Shown here: one piece after another, positions 16,351-24,190 of the stretch
Layout of the letters: each line of letters starts with the position of its first letter
Numbering within the stretch: position 1 is the first letter of the stretch
IMG/VR virus record: IMGVR_UViG_3300034082_001676
Coordinates: 1 to 64,000 of that record
DNA: 64,000 nucleotides
Direction: 5' to 3' (one strand)
DNA from: a virus
The notes under the pieces: model-generated
Seen by the model: the letters and a program-made list of their open reading frames with translations, nothing else
Database searches by the model: none
Told to the model about the DNA's origin: nothing
Position numbers and translations under genes: made by a program

Positions 16351-16857
16351 TCAGCTGTTCAACACCTTAGCAACTGAATTCATAACTGCCGCGATTCTAC
16401 CAATGTCACGCAGTTGCTCTACACTATAGCCTTCTGTTTTTAGTGTTTCATAATGTGCTTTCACACAGAAGTGACACTTGCCCACAATACTAGCTGCCAA
16501 AGAGAATGCTTCAAAATTTGCCTTAGTAGTTCCGCCGTGACTAGCAATAGCGTTCATGCGTAACTGTGCTGGCAATCCTTTTAGACTAGGATCATCTGCC
16601 ATTTCAACGTAAGGGTACCATACATTGTTCTGTGCCATAATACTAGCGGCTGTCATTGCAGAGTCAGCATGTACTGGAGCATCTGCTAACAACACCGCAA
16701 GCACCTTGCCGTTGCCAGTTGCGGCCAATGCAGCCACAGCACACCCCATAGCCACATCTGCATCTAGTGTACTACGCAAAAGGACAGCGTCCAAGTTTAA
16801 CTTAGTGTCCTTTGCGTATTCTGGTAATACGCCTTTTACTGATTCAATAAAACTCAT
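16351..16857 (-). CDS. ahpD: AhpD-type alkylhydroperoxidase
   Basis: 168 residues, full length. The CxxC-x2-H active site is in GKCHFCVKAHYETL (about 130), preceded by the helix NFEAFSLAASIV. AhpD reduces peroxiredoxin AhpC or peroxides directly. It is the third gene of an ahpC-psiE-ahpD unit, with the psiE stop one base from its start region. It faces the 2OG oxygenase gene tail to tail with a 6-base gap. Confidence 0.9.
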   Translation of the reverse strand: MSFIESVKGVLPEYAKDTKLNLDAVLLRSTLDADVAMGCAVAALAATGNGKVLAVLLADAPVHADSAMTAASIMAQNNVWYPYVEMADDPSLKGLPAQLRMNAIASHGGTTKANFEAFSLAASIVGKCHFCVKAHYETLKTEGYSVEQLRDIGRIAAVMNSVAKVLNS

Positions 16858-16858
16858 T

Positions 16859-17275
16859 TTATGCTACCTCATCTTTCTTATCGCTAGGGAATTTTGCACT
16901 AGTGTATCGAATAACCAATACGCTGATGGCAATAATAAATGTGGAACCAGCCACTGACAGCATCTCAACAATGTTGATGGGCTGGTGACTCATGATGTCT
17001 ACCATGTGCCGGGTCAATGCAGTTATTGCTATGTAAAGTAGAAACCTAACAGGCATATGATTGGTTCTAAAGTAAATCCCAACCATGGCCCCAATTTCCA
17101 AATAGATAAACATTAGCAACAAGTCGGCAACTCCGGCATGGTGCTTCTGGAACATTTCAAAAAACGTCCAGCCAGCGGCCCATACCGTTGCGGCGCCTAT
17201 TCCAAAAAGTGCCAATCGGTGAAAAATATCAACTAAAGTATTTCCAACACGATCAACATTTTTTGTGTTTAACAT
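16859..17275 (-). CDS. psiE: PsiE-family membrane protein
   Basis: 138 residues with four hydrophobic segments. It matches the phosphate-starvation-inducible PsiE family: LLLMFIYLEIGAMVGIYF, PVRFLLYIAITALTRHMV. The biochemical role is unknown. It is embedded between ahpC and ahpD and shares one base with the ahpC stop. Phage acquisition of psiE together with peroxide genes is unusual. Confidence 0.85.
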   Translation of the reverse strand: MLNTKNVDRVGNTLVDIFHRLALFGIGAATVWAAGWTFFEMFQKHHAGVADLLLMFIYLEIGAMVGIYFRTNHMPVRFLLYIAITALTRHMVDIMSHQPINIVEMLSVAGSTFIIAISVLVIRYTSAKFPSDKKDEVA

Positions 17276-17814
17276 TATAGAGTCTCTCCGCCCACTGTAC
17301 GATTACAAGCACAGAGTTCACCTGTTTGTAGCGCATCCAACACACGAAGTGTTTCTTCTGGGCTACGACCAACATTTAAGTTATTGACTGTAACATGCTG
17401 AATCTCGTTGCTTGGATCAACAATGAATGTGGCACGTAATGCCGCACCAGCTGGAGCATAGAACACACCCAGTTGTTCAATCAAGCTCAACTCACCACGC
17501 TGTGTATCAGCAAACTGGTGATGTGTGATTTTCTTCAAATCAGCGTGTGCAGTCTGCCATGCTACTTTACAGAACTCATTATCTGTTGAACCTGTTAGCA
17601 GGACTGCATCACGGTCAGCAAAGTCTTGTGTCAACTTGTCGTAGGCCACAATCTCTGTTGGGCAAACAAATGTAAAGTCTTTTGGATAGTAAACGATTAC
17701 TTTCCACTTGCCTTCGAAACTATTTTCTGTAATAGTGTAGAACGCATCTTCTGGTTGTCCTGGCTTGACACCTGTAATTGCGAATGGGGCTAATTTATCT
17801 CCAACTGTTTTCAT
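17275..17814 (-). CDS. ahpC: AhpC-type 2-Cys peroxiredoxin
   Basis: 179 residues from the ATG at 17814, which has AAGGAG upstream. Peroxidatic Cys lies in FTFVCPTEIVAYDKL; the resolving region is TGELCACNRTVGG. It reduces hydrogen peroxide and organic peroxides. A well-formed promoter with a 14-base palindrome over its -10 box lies upstream. It heads the ahpC-psiE-ahpD unit. Phage-borne catabolism of heme releases iron, so peroxide defence may be linked, but that is inference. Confidence 0.93.
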   Translation of the reverse strand: MKTVGDKLAPFAITGVKPGQPEDAFYTITENSFEGKWKVIVYYPKDFTFVCPTEIVAYDKLTQDFADRDAVLLTGSTDNEFCKVAWQTAHADLKKITHHQFADTQRGELSLIEQLGVFYAPAGAALRATFIVDPSNEIQHVTVNNLNVGRSPEETLRVLDALQTGELCACNRTVGGETL

Positions 17815-17841
17815 GCTTATATCTCCTTGTGTGTGAATGAA

Positions 17842-17879
17842 ACAATAATTATTGTACATTTATTTACGCTATAAATCAA
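17842..17879 (-). promoter_or_regulatory. ahpC promoter with operator-like palindrome
   Basis: TTGATT (17874-17879), 17-base spacer, TACAAT (17851-17856) on the minus strand. ACAATAATTATTGT (17842-17855) is a perfect 14-base palindrome covering the -10 box and start site, a repressor-type position. Confidence 0.7.
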
Positions 17880-17939
17880 TGGTTTTCCATTAGTTTTGAC
17901 TAATATTTTTTAATGGCACTAATAGGAAGAACTAATAAT

Positions 17940-17962
17940 AGAAAAGGCTCCGAAGAGCCTTT
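17940..17962 (-). terminator. Rho-independent terminator of the DUF4214 gene
   Basis: AAAGGCTC and GAGCCTTT arms with a tetraloop (17943-17962), followed on the minus strand by TTTTC. It lies 17 bases after the stop. Confidence 0.85.
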
Positions 17963-17979
17963 GGTAAATTGTAAAGTGT

Positions 17980-18876
17980 TTACACTACCGGAGTATACTC
18001 AATACCTGTAGTTGCTAGACCAACTAACCCAATAGTAGTTTCAAAAGCTGCCAACTCGCTGGCAGCAACTAAGACGTCAGCCTGACTCAACTTGTTGTTG
18101 GTCATCCATGCTGTGTAGTCTGTAACCTGTGTCAATGTAGCATCAGTGCCGTAGACATTTTTGTAAACGTGCTTGATAAATGTTTCATTGCTAACACCAC
18201 CTGCATCTGTTTTGTAAACATCTGTGGCTAACAATGCTGTGGCTAATTCCTTGTTGGTCCAACCTGAATCAGCAAGTCGAATGCCAACACCTGTATAGGC
18301 TTTGGTAACATCAGCTGTACCAAGTGCGGCAGCTAACAATGCGTAAACATCACCTGCACGACCTGCGGCATCATAGGCAACAGCCTTGTCCGTGAACACC
18401 ACACGCTCGTGGTTGGCAAGATTGAATTCCATGTTGCTGACCAATGTGCTGGCTAACTTTACATTGTCAGCAGTTTTAGTAACTGTGAACTCTGTGCTCT
18501 TGCCACCCATTGCATAAGTGTCAACTCCGGTAGTACCAGTAACGTCAACTGTGATATCCACTGTGCCATCACCTGCGCGACCTGTACCCACTACACCAAA
18601 GGTGGCAATCTTACCTGCGGTGCCAACTGTGGCCACTGTGACGATCAAGTTGTTAGCCACTGCGCCGCCTAATGCTGTACCAGCAAGGGTGATTGTGTCG
18701 CCGGCAAGGTAACCTGTACCTGCACTGGCTGCTAGACTGTCTAGAACAACAGAGTATACTCCGTCTGTTTTAGTAACATCAAACGCAGCACCGGTTCCGG
18801 TTCCGCCTGTTAGGCCTGTGACATTTTGATAAGTTGCGTTAATTGGTTTGTCTTTGATCGTGATTGTTGTTGTCAT
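17980..18876 (-). CDS. Gly/Thr-rich protein with a C-terminal DUF4214-like domain
   Basis: 298 residues, no Cys and no signal peptide. The N-terminal half is beta-rich and full of Gly, Thr and Val. The C-terminal 130 residues resemble DUF4214: AGRAGDVYALLAAAL, FIKHVYKNVYG, ASELAAFE and the typical ending GIEYTP. In bacteria this domain occurs in large secreted or S-layer proteins. A strong Shine-Dalgarno and a private terminator suggest high expression, so I infer a virion surface or decoration protein. A secreted adhesin is possible but no secretion signal is seen. Confidence 0.7.
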   Translation of the reverse strand: MTTTITIKDKPINATYQNVTGLTGGTGTGAAFDVTKTDGVYSVVLDSLAASAGTGYLAGDTITLAGTALGGAVANNLIVTVATVGTAGKIATFGVVGTGRAGDGTVDITVDVTGTTGVDTYAMGGKSTEFTVTKTADNVKLASTLVSNMEFNLANHERVVFTDKAVAYDAAGRAGDVYALLAAALGTADVTKAYTGVGIRLADSGWTNKELATALLATDVYKTDAGGVSNETFIKHVYKNVYGTDATLTQVTDYTAWMTNNKLSQADVLVAASELAAFETTIGLVGLATTGIEYTPVV

Positions 18877-18956
18877 AATTTTCCTTTTTAATAATATGAG
18901 TCATAAACTTAATTAGTGGTTTATACTACCATTATACGCAAAATATCAAACAAAAC

Positions 18957-18974
18957 TTGTGCGTACACGCACAA
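18957..18974. promoter_or_regulatory. 18-base palindrome TTGTGCG-tаca-CGCACAA upstream of the DUF4214 gene
   Basis: Perfect 7-bp arms around a 4-base centre, next to a TATAAT on the minus strand (about 18930-18935). The half-site TGTGCG recurs in the palindrome at 36876-36889, which suggests a common regulator. Confidence 0.5.
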
Positions 18975-19002
18975 CTTCGATGTGATAATTGATTAACTTT
19001 AC

Positions 19003-19029
19003 CAAAAAACCCGCCGAAGCGGGTTTTTT
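19003..19029. terminator. Terminator after the methyltransferase gene
   Basis: AAAAACCCGC and GCGGGTTTTT arms with loop CGAA (19005-19028) and U-runs in both directions. The core stem-loop is identical to the tmRNA terminator at 21437-21454. Confidence 0.85.
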
Positions 19030-19042
19030 GATTGTATTTAAT

Positions 19043-20626
19043 TTACTCGACAATGAATAAATTGTTAAATCTATCTTCTGCTTCTTGATCTGTGATATCG
19101 TCGATAACCTCTGGCTCTTCTATATGTAGAGCTAGGAATCCTGCCATAGTTATTGTTTCTGCTTCAGCATCTAATGAGCTAATCCACTCTTTCATAAACT
19201 GTTTTGGTAGACAGAAGTAAAAACGTTTTCTTATTTGCTTTTGTTGCTTGTACCAGGGTTGAGCAGAAACATACTTTATATAACTAAACACAAATTCGTA
19301 CGGAAGGGAAATGCCCTCTTCGTTCTCAGTTGCGGTATTCCAATATACCTTAAATTTGTCTGTTAGGTTGTCAGCCATATTTTTTAAAGGAACAGTCCTA
19401 CAGCACCCCGGACTACTATTTCTAGTAATGTCATATTCACAATACCCAAAGTAATCAGTACTTCCGCTAGACGGATTAGATGTAAAGTAAAAACTAGGTT
19501 GCGGATTTGGATTTAGTTCGTATACAAAACTACATTTTTTTAATGCTATATTTCTAAAATAGAATCGTGTTACTTTACGTTGCTGAATTGGTTTATAATT
19601 TTTGTCATCTGCAAAAATTGATAAATCTTTGACTACTGTTTTAACTTCGTTTATATAATCTGCAATTTGTTCTAATTTAGACTGTACTTTAACAGGGTCT
19701 TTACTGCTAAGAATTTTCAAATGGAATTTTTTATTGTGCGTTAAATCTGTAGCCAATGACGCCGCAGTAACGGGATTACTAAAAATCCTAACCAATCTAT
19801 TCTTAAATTCTGTTTGAGATTCACCAGGCGAACTAATTAGAAAACTTTCTGCAGGAACTGACCCTAAGTAAGTTTTTTTAAAAATTTGCTGAAATGGGAT
19901 ATCTGGTGATAATAGTTGTAATACTTCATCCACTGGCTCTTCTACTCCATTATGTAGAGTATTGTAGTTAGTAGTGTCGCCACCAATCTGCATACTAAGT
20001 ACAATCAGTCCTTGTGCTACATTATCAAACTTGGATGGATCTACGTCGAACACTGCTACAATTTTAAAATACTTTTTTAAGAAGTTTTTAAATTGTAGAT
20101 AAAATTTAGAATCGTTAGTAACTAGACTTTTTGGAATAACATAATGGATCCCGCCAGTATAGTTATTGGTAATCATAATGTCTGCCGTTTTTATAATAAA
20201 GAAAACAGCTTCTTCTCTAATACCAGTAACTTCATACTTGTGTGCTAGTGCTTTTACATATTTTTTATGTGTAGTTAAACTGTATGCAGGGCTTCTAAAA
20301 GGAACATTGCCAATAAAAGATACACTCTTATTTTCAAAAACTAATTCTTTATCAATGTCATAAAAATTAGAATGGTACAGATCCAAATTAGGAAATCGGT
20401 CAACTCCCTTGTCGTACCATTCTTGATCAAGCTCAACTCCCACAATTTTTTTGTCAGGATACATTTCGATCATAGGTTCAATGAACCCGCAGCCCCCGAA
20501 ACTAGGTTCAATTACAATATCAGAGTCAACTTTTATATTACCCAGAATTTCTTTAACAAGATCCACGGGTGTAAAAAATTGTCCTAACTGATATTTTTTT
20601 GATTGTATATTTTTTTCTTCTAGCAT
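19043..20626 (-). CDS. N6-adenine DNA methyltransferase-like protein
   Basis: 527 residues. Motif X-like GQFFTP (15-20), SAM motif I EPSFGGCGF (40-48), motif II GVELD (about 63-67) and the catalytic motif IV as NVPF (107-110) in place of NPPY. Order and spacing fit gamma-class N6-adenine methyltransferases; NVPF is a rare form also close to the NIPY of Erm enzymes. The C-terminal 250 residues would hold target recognition. It follows the putative endonuclease by 7 bases. The pair is AT-rich compared with its neighbours, consistent with transfer. Confidence 0.75.
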   Translation of the reverse strand: MLEEKNIQSKKYQLGQFFTPVDLVKEILGNIKVDSDIVIEPSFGGCGFIEPMIEMYPDKKIVGVELDQEWYDKGVDRFPNLDLYHSNFYDIDKELVFENKSVSFIGNVPFRSPAYSLTTHKKYVKALAHKYEVTGIREEAVFFIIKTADIMITNNYTGGIHYVIPKSLVTNDSKFYLQFKNFLKKYFKIVAVFDVDPSKFDNVAQGLIVLSMQIGGDTTNYNTLHNGVEEPVDEVLQLLSPDIPFQQIFKKTYLGSVPAESFLISSPGESQTEFKNRLVRIFSNPVTAASLATDLTHNKKFHLKILSSKDPVKVQSKLEQIADYINEVKTVVKDLSIFADDKNYKPIQQRKVTRFYFRNIALKKCSFVYELNPNPQPSFYFTSNPSSGSTDYFGYCEYDITRNSSPGCCRTVPLKNMADNLTDKFKVYWNTATENEEGISLPYEFVFSYIKYVSAQPWYKQQKQIRKRFYFCLPKQFMKEWISSLDAEAETITMAGFLALHIEEPEVIDDITDQEAEDRFNNLFIVE

Positions 20627-20633
20627 TTTATAT

Positions 20634-21347
20634 TTAGTACACCAAGTTTTCGTATTTAGATAAATCGTATTTAGATAAATCTGTAAGGAATGGAGTTTCC
20701 CATGTGATGTCTAATAAGAACAAATCATGGAATTTTTCCGGTCTACTAATTTGTCCTTCTGTAGTGTGTCCTCGGTGTTGTGATTGTAACGGTATCATAC
20801 CTTTAGTGAAATTATCAGCACCCGCGGTGGTTGAGATTAGGTGATAAGGAACCCAGTAATGCACAGCACCGTTGCCGAACACCGCAGAAAACAATCCGTA
20901 GTCAGCTTTGTCTGGATGTATCTGTTGAAAAGTGCCGCCACCGATATAATTATAACCTTTAGTAGCAAGCGGATTCTTTACAAGTTTCTTAGTACGTGCG
21001 CCTGCTTCTAGAGCATATCCTCTTTTTTCAATTGCTTTTGTAGAGTCACCTTTGGCTATTACAGTATATTTGATTTCCACACGGGCTCCCCGTAAATTTT
21101 GCAATTTAACAACAGCAGAGTCTAAAGTGGCATCATGGGTTTCGTCTTGCTTTTCTAATAGCCCAGATGATGCACGTATTTTATCTTCCCATATATCACC
21201 TTTACGTTTAGATGAAATGGGAGCTTGTACAGGATAATACATTGCGTCAGGTAATCCATAAAACTCAGTCCACCGTGTTCGGTCTTGTGTTGACTGCAAC
21301 AATCTGTATTCTTCAGTAGTTAAGTTTTTGATGTTATCGGAAATCAT
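20634..21347 (-). CDS. Putative PD-(D/E)XK restriction endonuclease
   Basis: 237 residues from the ATG at 21347; the longer frame runs back through a promoter. A candidate nuclease core is Asp76 (or Asp72) with Glu91-x-Lys93 in RGARVEIKYT. The rest has no clear family signature. The call rests on this motif and on the adjacent methyltransferase. It is the first gene of the pair and has a consensus promoter. Alternatives: a solitary nuclease against competitor DNA, or an unrelated partner. Confidence 0.5.
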   Translation of the reverse strand: MISDNIKNLTTEEYRLLQSTQDRTRWTEFYGLPDAMYYPVQAPISSKRKGDIWEDKIRASSGLLEKQDETHDATLDSAVVKLQNLRGARVEIKYTVIAKGDSTKAIEKRGYALEAGARTKKLVKNPLATKGYNYIGGGTFQQIHPDKADYGLFSAVFGNGAVHYWVPYHLISTTAGADNFTKGMIPLQSQHRGHTTEGQISRPEKFHDLFLLDITWETPFLTDLSKYDLSKYENLVY

Positions 21348-21390
21348 TTTAGTCTTTCTAGATGTGGCCGCTTGTTTAGCGTATGTGTTT

Positions 21391-21419
21391 ATTATACCGT
21401 CAATAGTGCCAAATGTCAA
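21391..21419 (-). promoter_or_regulatory. Consensus sigma70 promoter of the endonuclease-methyltransferase pair
   Basis: TTGACA, 17-base spacer, TATAAT on the minus strand; a perfect consensus. It is oriented away from the tmRNA. Confidence 0.85.
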
Positions 21420-21420
21420 G

Positions 21421-21454
21421 TACAAAACAAAAAGAAAACCCGCCGAAGCGGGTT
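21421..21454 (-). terminator. Terminator of the tmRNA gene
   Basis: AACCCGC and GCGGGTT arms with a CGAA/TTCG loop (21437-21454), followed on the minus strand by TTTTCTTTTTG. Confidence 0.88.
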
Positions 21455-21459
21455 CCGAG

Positions 21460-21813
21460 TTTCTGTTACGAGGTATGTCTTACCCTAAGCTGAGTTTAGG
21501 CAGCTAATGCGAACTTTGAGTCGTTTGCGGTTACTTTTTTGTGTCTTCGACCGGGAGACCCCAATCCTAACGGCTTCTACATTGCCGAGCTGTCCACTCT
21601 GTTACTCTTTGCCCAATCGATCCTGTGTCAGGCCCATCAGAAAAACACTTATGTCTTGTTAAACCTTTACCTGGTGCCCAACTAAATCTATTAAAACAAC
21701 TTGGGCACAATGCGGTGTACTTCATAAATATCCTTTTGGTGGACCTGGCGGGCACTGCCCCCGCGTCTTGAACTTATTTCTCATCGCTTCATACAGCAAT
21801 AACTTATATTTAA
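21460..21813 (-). ncRNA. ssrA: Circularly permuted two-piece tmRNA
   Basis: Acceptor piece first: its 3' end is GCGGG-GGCAGTG-CCCGC then CAGGTCC, A, CCA (ends 21737). An intervening loop of about 100 bases with an 8-bp hairpin (21674-21708) follows. The coding piece begins GGGCCTG at 21635, which pairs with CAGGTCC; the third pair is G-U, the alanyl-tRNA synthetase identity element. The tag frame (21528-21496) encodes ANDSKFALAA and TAA, preceded by AAAAAAG as in E. coli (ANDENYALAA). tmRNA frees stalled ribosomes and tags proteins for ClpXP/ClpAP. The 5' limit of the acceptor piece and the exact 3' limit of the coding piece are estimates. Permutation is typical of Alphaproteobacteria. Confidence 0.93.
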
Positions 21814-22122
21814 CTACATTTTAACAGTTAAGTCAATGTCTTCTTGTTGCTTTTGGACTTCTTTCATAGGACGAATAGGTTCTAACCAGGAATCTGGAAT
21901 GTAGGCCTTTGGAGTATCTCCGTACATATTACTCAATCCAAATTCTGTGGCTATCCACCAAAAGTGATCTGTAATAGCAGCCTTGCAGGCAATTCCCTTA
22001 AACTGAAATTCCTCACCTTGCGTAAAATGTCCCACATACTCATCCACCAACACAGTTTTGCCTATGTTGGTAGGCCGTATGCTCATGATAATTTTGGCAA
22101 GATCGCCTTGTTCACATTTCAT
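21814..22122 (-). CDS. Conserved hypothetical protein upstream of the tmRNA
   Basis: 102 residues, mixed strands, Trp-rich C-terminal half (DHFWWIATEF, DSWLEPIRP). No motif recognised. Its stop lies at the estimated 5' limit of the tmRNA precursor, so the tmRNA may be cut from this gene's transcript. It overlaps the next upstream gene by 11 bases. Confidence 0.65.
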   Translation of the reverse strand: MKCEQGDLAKIIMSIRPTNIGKTVLVDEYVGHFTQGEEFQFKGIACKAAITDHFWWIATEFGLSNMYGDTPKAYIPDSWLEPIRPMKEVQKQQEDIDLTVKM

Positions 22123-22363
22123 TTTGTTTCATCAATCTAGTGTGTAAGATCATATTCTCAGTGACCAGTTTAGTGATAGTGGCCAGCATGATTAATCTAT
22201 CCGCATCTGTAATTGTTTCTTTGTCAAACTGTTCTAGAATACTAGAGCCTATCATTCGCATGGTCTGCTCTTGGCCTTTGGAAAATACTCCCCAGTCAAA
22301 CGGGTCGCCTTCTTCGTGTGCAAAAGCAATATCCACAAGTTCATCAAGAGTTATTTTAGCCAT
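22112..22363 (-). CDS. Small helical hypothetical protein
   Basis: 83 residues, acidic, predicted mostly helical (LDELVDIAFAHEEGDPFDWG, then QTMRMIGSSILEQF). Overlaps genes on both sides by 11-13 bases, so it is a coupled member of the DUF454 operon. Function unknown. Confidence 0.65.
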   Translation of the reverse strand: MAKITLDELVDIAFAHEEGDPFDWGVFSKGQEQTMRMIGSSILEQFDKETITDADRLIMLATITKLVTENMILHTRLMKQNEM

Positions 22364-22770
22364 GCTATTTTTTCTCCTGTTTCTTTTCTTCGATCATATT
22401 CTTCTGGGGTACTGGGATATCTCCAGGCCCATACAGCTACGAGAGCCATAAAGATACCTGTATAGATAACACCACGCAATGGCACTGTCCCAATACTCAT
22501 TAAGATCAAACTCAACGACATCATGCCAATCATAAGATATTTCATCTTTTGTGGAAATACACGTTTCTCTGACCAATTGCGTAGGAAAGGTCCAAACAGC
22601 TTGTGATTCATAATCCAGTTATGCATACGTTCTGAACTTCTTGCAAAACAAAAAGCACTTGCAACCACAAAGGGACTATAAGGAATACCCGGAGTTATAA
22701 CTCCAATGTATGCCATTACTAGGCAAAGACAGCCTAGAACAAAAAAGAACGCTTTTTTTAATTTAATCAT
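22351..22770 (-). CDS. DUF454 (YbaN-like) membrane protein
   Basis: 139 residues. The family pattern is clear: GVITPGIPYSPFVVASAFCFARSSERMHNW, then GPFLRNW and several TM segments. YbaN proteins lie in the inner membrane and are uncharacterised. It is odd in a phage and looks host-derived. TTAAATA lies 2 bases before its ATG, too near for a normal late start. Confidence 0.82.
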   Translation of the reverse strand: MIKLKKAFFFVLGCLCLVMAYIGVITPGIPYSPFVVASAFCFARSSERMHNWIMNHKLFGPFLRNWSEKRVFPQKMKYLMIGMMSLSLILMSIGTVPLRGVIYTGIFMALVAVWAWRYPSTPEEYDRRKETGEKIAWLK

Positions 22771-22775
22771 ATTAT

Positions 22776-23039
22776 TTAATTAGCAAAGACATTTGACGAC
22801 CCAGTCAATGGGTCGCCACAGGTGCAGGCATCTCCCTGACGGTTAACTGGTTTGTTCCCAGCAAACACATTCCCACTTGCAGCCTGTGTTTTAGGACCAC
22901 CATGTTCACCACTGCCATGACCTTCTACTGATGCAGCAGTTACGGATATAGGAGCATTATTGACTATTACCGAAGGAACCAGTGCTTCAATAACTAGCCC
23001 CCCACAGTTGTCTACATTGACTCTTGCTACGCCTGGCAT
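22776..23039 (-). CDS. PAAR-motif tail spike tip
   Basis: 87 residues from the ATG at 23039, next to the upstream stop. The start MPGVARVNVDNCGG and repeated Pro/Ala/Gly strand motifs match PAAR proteins, which cap the gp5 spike of contractile tails and pierce the outer membrane. Cys and His near the C-terminus (HGSGEHGG, CTCGDP) fit the zinc site. This marks the phage as a myovirus. Confidence 0.85.
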   Translation of the reverse strand: MPGVARVNVDNCGGLVIEALVPSVIVNNAPISVTAASVEGHGSGEHGGPKTQAASGNVFAGNKPVNRQGDACTCGDPLTGSSNVFAN

Positions 23040-23043
23040 ACTA

Positions 23044-23334
23044 TTAGGCCAACGCAATGCCAGTAGTTGATTCAAGAAATTGTTTGGCAAACTGTGAATC
23101 TGTTGCTTCGGCTACAGTAACAGTTGATTTTTGTAGTTTAACTTCAGTATCCGGATTGACTGTAAACAGGTAAGGCATTAAACCTGGACCTTTTGGCCCC
23201 ATACCAATTACTTGCGGATTTTTTAGTTTATAATAAACTGCACCGTCTTCTACTAACTTGGCAACAATTTCTTCACCACTTGTGAGTTTAAGAGTGATTA
23301 CTTCGCCTGCTGATACGCCTTTATTAATTAACAT
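23044..23334 (-). CDS. Small beta-rich hypothetical phage protein
   Basis: 96 residues. GEVITLKLTSGEEIVAKLVED has the look of an Sm/OB-like barrel, and a C-terminal helix follows. Found between the PAAR and glutaredoxin genes. I have met similar short proteins in T4-like aquatic phages with no assigned role. Confidence 0.65.
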   Translation of the reverse strand: MLINKGVSAGEVITLKLTSGEEIVAKLVEDGAVYYKLKNPQVIGMGPKGPGLMPYLFTVNPDTEVKLQKSTVTVAEATDSQFAKQFLESTTGIALA

Positions 23335-23335
23335 T

Positions 23336-23563
23336 TTATACCTTTTCTAAATGTGCTTTAAGTTCTGTAAATCCACCAATCAGTTCTTCGCCGATAAAAA
23401 TCTGCGGAACTGTTCGTGCTGTTGGAACAGCTTCCAATAGTTCTTCTCGAGTATATCCGTCTCCAATTTTCTTTTCTTCGAACGGAATACCTCGTTGTTT
23501 TAACAAGGCCTTGGCCTGGTCACAATAGGGGCAATGGTACTTTGACCATACTGTTGCTTTCAT
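23336..23563 (-). CDS. Glutaredoxin
   Basis: 75 residues, full length. Active site CPYC (YHCPYCDQAKALL), cis-Pro motif TVPQIF and the GG of LIGGFTEL. It would re-reduce the phage ribonucleotide reductase encoded upstream in the same operon. Its ATG overlaps the preceding stop. Confidence 0.93.
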   Translation of the reverse strand: MKATVWSKYHCPYCDQAKALLKQRGIPFEEKKIGDGYTREELLEAVPTARTVPQIFIGEELIGGFTELKAHLEKV

Positions 23564-24012
23564 TTTATTTCCTTTGTGTCATATGTCTGTTGGAAGATGT
23601 CTTTTTTCACAGCACCATAGTCTCCTTCGCCGTGACGCACAATAACATCATTGCCTGCGGTATATTCCAAGTTGCCCCACGTGGCTTTAATAACGCCATC
23701 GTGATCAGCCAACTTAGCTATTTTGATTACACCACCCTTAGGGGTTCCTGTACCGTCATGATTGTCGTCGTATTTGTCATGAAAATTTTCAGGATCCAAA
23801 GGCCAAAATTCTTTCTTAGGACCCGGACCCATGATATAATGTCCTGCCTTATGCTCTACTGGACCTTCCAATGTTTGTGTAACTCCATCACTGTCGGCAA
23901 TGGTATACGGCACTGGAATTGGCTTCTTAAAAGTTTTAAATGCCCCATCTTTAAACCAGCTATCGTCAATTTTACCTTCAATGAGGTTAATGTATTCTCT
24001 TAGTGTTTTCAT
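23560..24012 (-). CDS. Hypothetical protein with capsid-targeting-like N-terminus
   Basis: 150 residues. The N-terminus MKTLREYINLIEG looks like the T4 capsid-targeting sequence MKTYQEFIAE, and LIE-G is a prohead-protease (L/I-x-E) site. The rest is beta-rich with many Gly, Asp and Lys (YIMGPGPKKEFWPLD, GEGDYGAVKKDIF). I infer an internal head protein; function unknown. Confidence 0.65.
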   Translation of the reverse strand: MKTLREYINLIEGKIDDSWFKDGAFKTFKKPIPVPYTIADSDGVTQTLEGPVEHKAGHYIMGPGPKKEFWPLDPENFHDKYDDNHDGTGTPKGGVIKIAKLADHDGVIKATWGNLEYTAGNDVIVRHGEGDYGAVKKDIFQQTYDTKEIK

Positions 24013-24014
24013 AA

Positions 24015-24182
24015 TTAACTTGAATATATAACTCTGCCTTTTTTATCAAGGACTCTAACCAGTATAGCACCTTTAGCTTTTTTGGCCAGGGCCATAGAAA
24101 TGGCCTGAGATTCGGTGCCAGCACCGCCTATAGAATTCCAAGATTCAAAAGGACTTTTACTTTTAAATTGTACCTTGTACAT
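24015..24182 (-). CDS. Small basic protein (55 residues) between nrdB and the next gene
   Basis: ATG at 24182, AGGA upstream, stop at 24015. The product starts MYKVQFKSKSPFESW, has an Ala/Lys helix (ESQAISMALAKKAKG) and ends with a strand ILVRVLDKKGRVIYSS. It has the shape of small phage nucleic-acid-binding or adaptor proteins. It fills a gap that would otherwise be empty. Confidence 0.7.
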   Translation of the reverse strand: MYKVQFKSKSPFESWNSIGGAGTESQAISMALAKKAKGAILVRVLDKKGRVIYSS

Positions 24183-24190
24183 ATATATTC

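Noticed and set aside
21567-21725. A 52-codon frame with CPSC...HKC, zinc-finger-like, and AGGA before its ATG
   Set aside because: It runs through the intervening loop and then through the conserved coding piece of the tmRNA, including its acceptor-stem strand; the RNA explains the sequence better. Chance Cys spacing is likely.
22773-22779. TTAAATA before the DUF454 gene as a late promoter
   Set aside because: Only two bases separate it from the ATG, so the start would fall inside the gene.
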